NCBI GenBank assembly: GCA_002413795.1
Contig: DHXS01000007.1
Span: 17,771-31,836, forward strand
Direction of reading: 5' to 3'
Source: Candidatus Saccharibacteria bacterium UBA5150
Lineage (GTDB): Bacteria; Patescibacteriota; Saccharimonadia; Saccharimonadales; UBA4665
Length of the DNA: 14,066 nt
The position numbers were made by a program, and so were the translations under genes. Positions 8,050 through 14,066 of this stretch are shown one piece after another (position 1 is the first letter of the stretch; the number at the start of each line of letters is the position of its first letter). Under the pieces are notes generated by a model. The model made no database searches and had not been told where the DNA came from. It saw nothing but the letters and a program-made list of their open reading frames with translations.

Positions 8050-8477
8050 TATTTAAACTTCTCTCCTTCTGCGTTATCACTCAGCCAATCTTCCAGTATA
8101 TAGGTTGCGGCCAGGGCGTCTATATCATCTTTGACATAGGCCTTGCCCCTGGCTTCCAGTTCGGCCTCGGCCTGCTTAGAGGTGACGGCCTCGTCCTGGA
8201 GGTGCACGGGCAATGAAAAATGCTGTTTGAGTTTCTCGGCAAAGGCCAAGCTGTCGTCGGTCTGGGCAGTGTGCTGGCCGTCCAGGCCGCGCGGCAAACC
8301 GACCACCAAAGCGCCGGCTGATTCGGTCTTGATGATCTTTTCCATATTAGTTAGCATATTATCGTCGTTTGCCAGAGTGGTCAGCGGTCTGGGCAAGCGG
8401 GCCTGCAGAGACGCCACGGCCACGCCGATTCGCCTGGCGCCGACATCCAGGGCTAAAACTGTCTTACCGGTTGCCAT
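8049..8477 (-). CDS. ruvX: Holliday junction resolvase-like / pre-16S rRNA nuclease RuvX (YqgF)
   Basis: YqgF-family RNase H-fold nuclease. E. coli YqgF has been linked to 16S rRNA 5' maturation, and the older assignment is a Holliday junction resolvase; the sequence cannot decide between them. At 142 aa it is full length. Motifs are LALDVGARRIGVA (8-20) with catalytic D11, VVGLPRGLDG (58-67), QDEAVTS (94-100) and DDIDALAATYILEDWL (117-132), which give the expected acidic cluster. The start overlaps the upstream membrane-protein gene by 14 bp, and the stop overlaps the mltG start by 1 bp. The ruvX-mltG adjacency also occurs in Firmicutes and Actinobacteria near alaS. Confidence 0.93.
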   Translation of the reverse strand: MATGKTVLALDVGARRIGVAVASLQARLPRPLTTLANDDNMLTNMEKIIKTESAGALVVGLPRGLDGQHTAQTDDSLAFAEKLKQHFSLPVHLQDEAVTSKQAEAELEARGKAYVKDDIDALAATYILEDWLSDNAEGEKFK

Positions 8478-10167
8478 TCGAAGTGCTTGATTTCGTAGCC
8501 ACCGGTTTAGCGATATTAACTGTTATTTTGCTGGTTTTCTTGGGTACCGAACTGACCCAGAACGGGCTGAGCTTAACATCAACACCGGTAACGTCCGGAT
8601 TGCCGCTCAGCTGGCTCTTAACTTCACCTGGCTTCTTGCCGGCGGCTTCCTGTCTAATTTTGGTGATATCAAGATCGGGGCCGACCGTAGCCGTGCCGCC
8701 CATGGTAAGCTGCGCGCCGGCAGCCGACAGGCTGTTAACGTTAAAGACCGCCTTATCGATGCCGTCGTCCAGAATGGCCTGTTTGCTGCTGTCAATCTGG
8801 CTGTTGATGTCGTTATCCACCAGTTTGGAAAGATCGCTTCTGGGTACACCGAACATGGTGTAGGTGATAACCTCGGTAACGGTGACGCTATCGGCGACGG
8901 CGCCGACCTGCGCGCTACTGGTGACCGTCGGCGTGCCGGCCGAGAAAGTAGCGTTAATCGGGAAATAATTATCTTTTTTCAGATCATCGTTCAGGGTTTG
9001 TTTAATTGTGCTGTCATTGGCCGCAATCTTATCTTTGGCGCCGTTGATATCATTTTGATTAACGGTATGAACTATATTATCCGTCCCGCCGGTGATGGCC
9101 GAAGCAACCTGGGCAGAAACATCCGGGCGACCCGCCACCGAAAAAGTGCTGGCACCATTGTAACTAGAACCTCCGCTCTGGGCAATTATTGTGGTGGGGC
9201 CAGTCGACGAATAGTTGATACAGCTCCCCTGACCTTTCCCGGAATCAGCAAACGTAGTGTCCTGCTGGGTAATATAGGTTTGTCCGTTTGAGGTAAGTCC
9301 AGTACCAGCCGGTACTGTAGCGGGTTGACCAAGATCAGGAGCGCATTCCTTAGCTGTCATAGTAACCGAGCCACCGGCTTTGTTGCCGTTGTTTTTTTGG
9401 CCGGTGGTCGGCATCTGCTGGCTATAGGTTTTTTGCTCCTGGGCTAATTTGGCCGGGATGGTACCAGTGGTAGAATCGAGCTTTTTAGTCGTGGTCGATA
9501 GAGTAAGATCAAGATTGGTGTTAACGGTGATGGCGTCGGTTTTGACATTAATGGTGGCTTTGGGCAGAGCCGAAGCGGCAAAAATAAGGCCGATTATCAG
9601 CAGGATAAGCGCCAGGCCGCCCAGGATCAGCCACAATCGGAAACGTTCAAAGTTTGGGACCGACAGCTTCTTATTCTTCTTGGCCGGGGTTTTGGGTGCG
9701 GCCGCGGCGGCCTCTTCGGGGGTCATTTCTTCGTCGGGCAGTTCCAGGGTTTCGACCCCGTCGGCCGCGGCCGCCCCGCCGGCGCCGGCTAGCTCGCCTA
9801 CAGGCTTATTAGGATCGACCGGTTCGTCGCCGATAGGAGTTTCTTCCGGAATGGCCTCTTCGGTTTCCTCGGGTATTGGCGGTCCGGACGGAATTTCAGG
9901 CTTGCTGGTCAGGGTTTTGGCAACGTGCACGCCGGCGGCGCCGGCCAAGGGCATCAAGCCGGCCTCCGAAGTTATCAGCACCAGGTTTTTGCCGGCTTTA
10001 TCGGCCGAGCGCTTGAGCAATTTCATATTGACGATGCTCTGGAAAACACTGGCTCGTTTTGGCAACACCAGGGCCACAACTTTGCCGTCGCTGGCCCGCA
10101 ACTTATCGATGATGCCGGTGATCTCGTCGTCGATGTCTATGTAGAGGGTGTCTTTGTCGGTAGCCAT
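8464..10167 (-). CDS. Large single-pass membrane protein with baseplate-J-like extracellular region
   Basis: The function of this 567-aa protein is not known to me. A compact alpha/beta-looking cytoplasmic domain (about 5-88, with LYIDIDDEITGIIDKL and KVVALVLPKRAS) is followed by a Pro/Glu/Ala-rich acidic linker (about 90-160), a basic patch PAKKNKK and one transmembrane helix (about 178-198). About 370 extracellular residues rich in Thr, Ser, Asn and Gly follow. Segments such as ATVPAGTGLTSNGQTYITQ and the later repeated beta-rich regions recall phage baseplate J / gpJ-like domains, a resemblance judged by eye. C275 and C316 may form a disulfide outside the cell. The gene begins 3 nt after the FtsA-like gene and overlaps ruvX by 14 bp, so it is firmly in the operon. 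It may be a surface or scaffold protein partnered with the FtsA-like ATPase. Confidence 0.85.
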   Translation of the reverse strand: MATDKDTLYIDIDDEITGIIDKLRASDGKVVALVLPKRASVFQSIVNMKLLKRSADKAGKNLVLITSEAGLMPLAGAAGVHVAKTLTSKPEIPSGPPIPEETEEAIPEETPIGDEPVDPNKPVGELAGAGGAAAADGVETLELPDEEMTPEEAAAAAPKTPAKKNKKLSVPNFERFRLWLILGGLALILLIIGLIFAASALPKATINVKTDAITVNTNLDLTLSTTTKKLDSTTGTIPAKLAQEQKTYSQQMPTTGQKNNGNKAGGSVTMTAKECAPDLGQPATVPAGTGLTSNGQTYITQQDTTFADSGKGQGSCINYSSTGPTTIIAQSGGSSYNGASTFSVAGRPDVSAQVASAITGGTDNIVHTVNQNDINGAKDKIAANDSTIKQTLNDDLKKDNYFPINATFSAGTPTVTSSAQVGAVADSVTVTEVITYTMFGVPRSDLSKLVDNDINSQIDSSKQAILDDGIDKAVFNVNSLSAAGAQLTMGGTATVGPDLDITKIRQEAAGKKPGEVKSQLSGNPDVTGVDVKLSPFWVSSVPKKTSKITVNIAKPVATKSSTSNGNR

Positions 10168-10170
10168 GGT

Positions 10171-11508
10171 TTATACGCTTAACATTTTATCAATTTTATC
10201 GCGGATTGACGCGGAGTTGCCGGCAAACTGCATGGTATCCATACCGACGCGCAGCAGCCCCATGGCCGTAATGAAGGTGTGGTCGCTGACATCGCCGGTC
10301 TTATCGACAATGCCGGCCACCTGTTCCGGCCGGATATGATGGACGGTGGGCTTGCGGGTAAAGGGCAGTGTTTTATGCCAGTCGCTGTTTTGCAAACGGT
10401 CCATCAGCAAGTCCAGCGAGGAGCCGCCGCCACATAGGAACATGCGATGCGGCAGATGGTCGAGCTTGGTGAATTCGCTCAGCGCCAGCTCGATGCCGCC
10501 AATCCAGACATCGGCCGTTTTGGCCAGCGAGGCTTCAATGGCCGGTCGCTGGGCCACCGGCGCCTGGTTGGTGCTCAGGCCGACCTTCAGCTCCTCGGCC
10601 TTCTCAAAATCAACACTAAGGTCGCGCTCGATGGCCCGGGTGTAGGCCCGCCCGCCGATGCCGAACATCTTGGTTCCCTGCACGCCGCCTTCGTTAATAA
10701 CCGCAATGTCGGTGGTACCGCCGCCGACATCCATAAGAATGGCGCTCAAGGTCTGGTTAGGGTTATTGCCAATGACGGCCCGGGCCACGGCAAACGGCTC
10801 GGCGGCCACGGCTAACAGATCAAGGTCAAGCTCCTGGGCCGTTTTTTCGAGGGCGCCGATGTGAATCATCGGCGCGAAAGCCGTATATAGTTGAACCACT
10901 ACGTCCTTGCCCTGGAAGCCGATCGGGTTGGTCACCGGGTAGCCGTCAATCTCGATACTCACCAGGGCACTGTTAACCAGCCGCACCTCGACCTCTTTGC
11001 CGCCCAGTTCCCAAGCCAGCTGCTGTTTGGCCTTTTCCTGGGCCCTTACCTGGACCAAGTTGATAATCTTTTCCATTTCGGCGATGTCCAGCGGTTTGCT
11101 GGCCAGCTTGCGGGCCACCCGCACGGTGGTAGTGGTACCTTTAACCAGTTCGCCGGCAATGCCTATAATGCAGGTGCGGGCGCTGACGCCGGCCTGTTCT
11201 TCGGCCAGGTTAAGCGCCTTGTCGCAATTTTCCACCACCCCGGCGATGTCGGAGATGGCGCCGGCCTGCATGTCGCTCAGCGCCTGGTGGGCCCGGCCTT
11301 CGCCAACAATTTCAACACTGCCATCCGCCTTGTTAACGCGGCCGATTAGAGCCTTGACGAATTCGGTGCCGATATCGAGGGCCACCAGGTACTCCTCGCC
11401 CTGTTTACCGGTTTTAGAACGAGCCGCCGCGGTGGCCTTGCCGGCGCCTTGGCGGGCCCTGTGCGCGACGTTCGCGCCAACGCTTTTAACTTTTTGAAGC
11501 ATATCCAT
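10171..11508 (-). CDS. FtsA-like actin-family ATPase (FtsA/PilM superfamily)
   Basis: Predicted cytoplasmic actin-fold ATPase of 445 aa. The N-terminal 38 residues are basic and Ala-rich. Phosphate-1 motif ALDIGTEFVKALIG spans 43-56, an SHS2-like 1C insertion about 130-205, phosphate-2 DVGGGTTD 260-267, then GIGGRAYTRAIERDL (283-297) and the adenosine motif FLCGGGSSL (357-365). The stretch before phosphate-2 (EKTAQELDLDLLAVAAEPFAVA) follows the FtsA pattern more than typical PilM. A short C-terminal helix (SASIRDKIDKMLSV) could be a weak membrane-targeting helix. ATG 11508 was chosen because upstream extension would run through the methyltransferase gene; ATG 11502 is equally possible because a TAAAAT -10 box ends at 11510, giving a leaderless transcript. 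It heads the block with the bitopic protein, ruvX and mltG. A PilM-like role is the main alternative to FtsA. Confidence 0.85.
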   Translation of the reverse strand: MDMLQKVKSVGANVAHRARQGAGKATAAARSKTGKQGEEYLVALDIGTEFVKALIGRVNKADGSVEIVGEGRAHQALSDMQAGAISDIAGVVENCDKALNLAEEQAGVSARTCIIGIAGELVKGTTTTVRVARKLASKPLDIAEMEKIINLVQVRAQEKAKQQLAWELGGKEVEVRLVNSALVSIEIDGYPVTNPIGFQGKDVVVQLYTAFAPMIHIGALEKTAQELDLDLLAVAAEPFAVARAVIGNNPNQTLSAILMDVGGGTTDIAVINEGGVQGTKMFGIGGRAYTRAIERDLSVDFEKAEELKVGLSTNQAPVAQRPAIEASLAKTADVWIGGIELALSEFTKLDHLPHRMFLCGGGSSLDLLMDRLQNSDWHKTLPFTRKPTVHHIRPEQVAGIVDKTGDVSDHTFITAMGLLRVGMDTMQFAGNSASIRDKIDKMLSV

Positions 11509-11559
11509 TATTTTAGCACACCAACCCCTAGAGAAGCCCGGATATATTGCTGTATTATA
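11509..11559. promoter_or_regulatory. Divergent promoter region with overlapping -10 boxes
   Basis: The 57-bp gap between the FtsA-like and methyltransferase genes holds elements on both strands. TATTAT (11553-11558, plus) ends 7 nt before the methyltransferase ATG, which fits leaderless transcription. TATAAT (11559-11554, minus) overlaps it almost completely. A second minus-strand box, TAAAAT (11515-11510) preceded by TGC, sits directly before the FtsA-like start codons. No good -35 hexamers were found. Confidence 0.45.
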
Positions 11560-11565
11560 GAAGGA

Positions 11566-12375
11566 ATGCCATTGCCGATTGCCTTGAGGGAGGGGTTTGG
11601 TCAGCAGCCCGAGCTGTATGACAAGGCCCGGCCGCGCTATCCCGAGGCCCTGTTTGACACTCTCATCGAACAAACCGGCTTGGAGCAAGACGCAAAACTA
11701 CTGGAAATCGGCCCCGGCCCCGGCATTGCCACCCGGCCACTAGCCGAACGCGGTTTTAGCATCACCGCCGTAGAACGTAGCCCGGCCATGGCCGCCACCG
11801 CCCGCCGCCGCTTGGCGCCTTATCCCAAAGTTAAGGTTATAACCGGCGCCTTCGAAGAAGCCAAATTACCTGACAATAACTTCGACCTGGTATTTGCGGC
11901 CACCTCTCTCCATTGGGTAAATGAAGCTGAGCGCTTCAGCAAACCGCACCGCCTGCTTAAACAGGCCGGCCATCTGGCAATCATCAATACTAACTATTTG
12001 ACCGACGGGCACGGTGACCGGTTTTACGAAGCCAGCAAACCGATTTACGAACACTATGCGCCCAAAACCAATATGAACCAGGTCAACCTAACGCCGGGGT
12101 TACAGGAAGATCTGCCGGCCCGCCAGGAACTAGTGCCCTCCCGGGTTGATCCGGAACTGTTTAAGCAAACTTTTTTCAAAGTTTTTCCATTTTATAAGTC
12201 CTTCAGAACGCGCGAGTATCTCGACTGGTTCTCCACCCTGTCTACCAATCTGGCATTGCCTGCCGGCACCCGCCGCCGGTTCTTCGGCGAGATGGCAGAA
12301 TTAATCGAAGAGGATTTTGGCGGCCAAATAAGCTGGCACTTTGGCATGTCGCTGACTATTGCAGAACGGCTTTGA
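11566..12375 (+). CDS. Class I SAM-dependent methyltransferase, substrate unknown
   Basis: This 269-aa protein has a Rossmann-like class I methyltransferase fold. Motif I is LEIGPGPGIATRPL (46-59), the acidic residue that should bind the SAM ribose is E70 in TAVERSP, motif II region is about 90-105, and FDLVFAATSLHWV (106-118) is the post-II strand. FGQQPELYDKARPRYPE near the N-terminus is typical of small-molecule methyltransferases of the UbiE or trans-aconitate group. The C-terminal half (about 145-269) is helical and likely sets substrate choice, which cannot be read here. ATG 11566 was chosen because similarity begins there and a -10 box is correctly placed for a leaderless message. The gene is the only larger plus-strand gene in this part of the window and overlaps the alaS 3' end by 20 bp, so it looks inserted into an otherwise minus-strand cluster. 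Confidence 0.9.
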   Translation: MPLPIALREGFGQQPELYDKARPRYPEALFDTLIEQTGLEQDAKLLEIGPGPGIATRPLAERGFSITAVERSPAMAATARRRLAPYPKVKVITGAFEEAKLPDNNFDLVFAATSLHWVNEAERFSKPHRLLKQAGHLAIINTNYLTDGHGDRFYEASKPIYEHYAPKTNMNQVNLTPGLQEDLPARQELVPSRVDPELFKQTFFKVFPFYKSFRTREYLDWFSTLSTNLALPAGTRRRFFGEMAELIEEDFGGQISWHFGMSLTIAERL

Positions 12376-14066
12376 TGCGGCGGATGCCGGCCGAGGATGA
12401 TTCTTCTTTAGTGATTTTGAACCGCTTGCCGCCCTCGCCCAGCTGGCCGGTATGGTCAACGTGCGGGCCGCCGCAGATCTCGAAACTATAAGGCTTATCA
12501 GCTCCGTCGGCTTGCATGGAGTAAACCTTAACGACTTCTCCGTAGCGGTCGCCGAACTGACCAAGGGCACCTTTCTTTTCAATGGCGACTTTGGTCGGAT
12601 ATTCCTTAAATGACACTTTTAGGTCTGTATCGATCTGCTCGTTAACAATAGCCTCAACCTTTTTGATCTGCTCCGGTGTCATTTTTTCGGGCTGGCTGAA
12701 GTCAAACCTTAGTCTTTCTTCGGTAATGTTAGAGCCGCGCTGGATAACGTGATCACCCAACACGTCGCGCAGGGCCTGGTACATCAAATGCGTAGCAGTG
12801 TGATATTTTTTGTGCTGCATTGTATGGCCGCCCAGGCCGCCCTTGAAGGCGCCTTTGCTGGCCGTCTGGGAACGCTTGCGCTGTTCCTGCATAAGTTTTT
12901 CAAATTCCTGGTTGGCTGTTTTGGCAACCGGAATGTCTTGTTTGAAAGCTTCTTCGTAAGTCAGCTCAACCGGGAAGCCGTAGGTGTCGTAGAGTTTGAA
13001 GGCAGTCTCGCCGCTAAGTTGTTTGCCGGCTAATTTATTAAATTCACTAATTCCTTTGTGCAGGGTTTGGCGGAAGATTTTTTCTTCTTTGACCAAAATG
13101 GCGACGACTTTTTCGCCCTGCTCGGCGACTTCCGGAAAGTCGTCTTTATACAGATCGGCAATTACCGGCACGACTTGCTCCAGGAAGTTTTGCTCGACAC
13201 CCAGCTCGAAAGCGAAACGGATAGCCCGCCTGACCAGACGGCGCATAACGTAACCCTGCTCCTTGTTGCTGGGGGTGACACCGTCAACCGCCAAAAAGGT
13301 GGCAGCGCGTAGATGGTCGGCAATAACGCGCATACTTTCTGTGTGACTTTCGTAATTTTTGCCGGAGATTTCCTCGAGCTTGCCTAAGATCGGCTTCAGC
13401 AGACTGATTTTGAACATGTCCTGATCATGAATGGCTGCTTGAGCGAGGCGTTCCAGGCCGCCCCCAAAGTCGACGTTCGGCTTGGGCAGTGCCTCGAAGC
13501 CTTTGTCGGTTCGCTTATAGGCCATGAACACGCTGTTGCCGATCTCGATAAAACGGCCACAGTCGCAGTTGGGGTGACAGCTGGCGCCCCACTTGATGTC
13601 ATGCGGTATGCCTAAATCATAAAACACCTCGGTGTCGGGGCCGCCCGGATCACCAACCAACGTCGACGCTTCGTCACCGCCCCGGCTCCACCAGTTTTTC
13701 TTGCCGTCGTAGAAAAAGATACGGCCTTTGCCCATGCCTTTCTTGCAGCCGTCCGCTTCGGAGCCGATGTCAACTTTTTCGGCTTCAATGTCCTTTTTAG
13801 CGAACAGCTCCGTCCATAATTCGGCGGCTTCGGTGTCTTTTGGAATATCAAACTCTTTATTGCCGATGTAGCACGTCACGTACAACCGGGCCGGATCGAG
13901 GCCCACCACGTCGGTCAAAAATTCGAAGAGCCAAGGAATCTGTTCCTGCTTGAAATAGTCGCCCAGCGACCAGTTGCCGAGCATTTCGAAAAAGGTCGTG
14001 TGGCGGTTATCGCCGACCTCCTCGATATCCTGGGCGCGCAAGCAGGTCTGGCTATCTACCAGCCGG
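12356..14066 (-). CDS. alaS: Alanyl-tRNA synthetase, reduced form (5' end cut by window edge)
   Basis: AlaRS charges tRNA-Ala and removes mischarged Ser or Gly. The frame is open to position 14066, where SQTCLRAQDIEEVG joins the class II catalytic core; roughly 55 N-terminal residues are outside. Counting from codon 14041, landmarks are FFEMLGNWSLGDYF (17-30), a Cys cluster CHPNCDCGR (155-163), FGGGLERL (192-199), the tRNA-recognition helices with YVMRRLVRRAIRFAFELG (264-281), and an editing domain with zinc ligands HTATH (414-418) and CGGPH (523-527). Two usual parts are absent. Only about 20 residues link the helical domain to HTATH, where other bacteria have a roughly 100-residue beta-barrel. 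The protein also stops at GIRRIKAVLQ, directly after the editing domain, without the C-Ala/DHHA1 domain. Length would be about 620 aa instead of about 875. The stop overlaps the convergent methyltransferase by 20 bp. Confidence 0.96.
   Translation of the reverse strand, partial: RLVDSQTCLRAQDIEEVGDNRHTTFFEMLGNWSLGDYFKQEQIPWLFEFLTDVVGLDPARLYVTCYIGNKEFDIPKDTEAAELWTELFAKKDIEAEKVDIGSEADGCKKGMGKGRIFFYDGKKNWWSRGGDEASTLVGDPGGPDTEVFYDLGIPHDIKWGASCHPNCDCGRFIEIGNSVFMAYKRTDKGFEALPKPNVDFGGGLERLAQAAIHDQDMFKISLLKPILGKLEEISGKNYESHTESMRVIADHLRAATFLAVDGVTPSNKEQGYVMRRLVRRAIRFAFELGVEQNFLEQVVPVIADLYKDDFPEVAEQGEKVVAILVKEEKIFRQTLHKGISEFNKLAGKQLSGETAFKLYDTYGFPVELTYEEAFKQDIPVAKTANQEFEKLMQEQRKRSQTASKGAFKGGLGGHTMQHKKYHTATHLMYQALRDVLGDHVIQRGSNITEERLRFDFSQPEKMTPEQIKKVEAIVNEQIDTDLKVSFKEYPTKVAIEKKGALGQFGDRYGEVVKVYSMQADGADKPYSFEICGGPHVDHTGQLGEGGKRFKITKEESSSAGIRRIKAVLQ

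Noticed and set aside
9371..9407. CCACCGGC/GCCGGTGG inverted repeat followed by a T-run-like stretch, resembling a terminator.
   Set aside because: It is inside the coding sequence of the membrane protein, the T-run lies in the loop rather than after the stem, and GC-rich symmetric words are common in this DNA.
11449..11565. Upstream extension of the methyltransferase by 39 codons.
   Set aside because: It overlaps the FtsA-like N-terminus on the other strand, and recognisable methyltransferase sequence begins after ATG 11566, which has a correctly placed -10 box.
11509..11688. Upstream extension of the FtsA-like gene by about 60 codons.
   Set aside because: It would run across the divergent promoters and into the methyltransferase coding region; the extra residues show no FtsA features, and a -10 box lies just before ATG 11508/11502.

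Overview
The window reads like a chromosomal segment of a Patescibacteria/CPR bacterium, most likely Saccharibacteria (TM7). This is inferred from gene content: a strongly reduced alanyl-tRNA synthetase, a compact housekeeping set, a LysM-CHAP wall hydrolase and a single-pass surface protein with baseplate-J-like features. No 16S rRNA or other phylogenetic marker was compared. UGA is used as a normal stop (obgE and the methyltransferase end in TGA), which excludes the UGA-glycine code of Gracilibacteria/Absconditabacteria. Coding regions are moderately GC-rich and densely packed, and several genes overlap.

Layout, left to right. Positions 1-2261 (-) hold most of uvrA, cut by the left edge. 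A divergent intergenic region carries the uvrA promoter and a plus-strand promoter whose spacer contains a perfect 6-bp inverted repeat; the latter drives a 64-aa membrane miniprotein. Its 3' end overlaps the convergent sbcB (exonuclease I). Next come an AT-richer 103-aa orphan with its own promoter, then obgE. obgE lies 3 nt downstream of a membrane-anchored LysM-LysM-CHAP hydrolase, whose leader has repeated GGTAAC/GTTACC motifs, a hairpin and an unusual start region. Upstream is a tightly coupled minus-strand block: an FtsA-like ATPase, a large single-pass membrane protein, ruvX and mltG (gaps or overlaps of 3, 14 and 1 nt). A divergent SAM methyltransferase follows on the plus strand and overlaps the 3' end of alaS, which is cut by the right edge.

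Themes. DNA repair (uvrA, sbcB), ribosome biogenesis and translation (obgE, alaS, possibly ruvX) and envelope biology (mltG, LysM-CHAP, FtsA-like protein and its membrane partner) are interleaved. The alaS-ruvX-mltG order found in Firmicutes and Actinobacteria is recognisable, but a methyltransferase, an FtsA-like gene and a membrane-protein gene lie between alaS and ruvX. The FtsA-like/membrane-protein pair is the best candidate for an uncharacterised system: an actin-fold ATPase with a bitopic partner, formally similar to PilM-PilN. Other points worth checking are the AlaRS lacking both its beta-barrel and C-Ala domains, a possible AUU start with a switch-like leader on the hydrolase, a TKVE G4 motif in ObgE, and loss of one glutamate of the MltG catalytic motif. 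No tRNA, rRNA, CRISPR array, insertion sequence or convincing intrinsic terminator was recognised.
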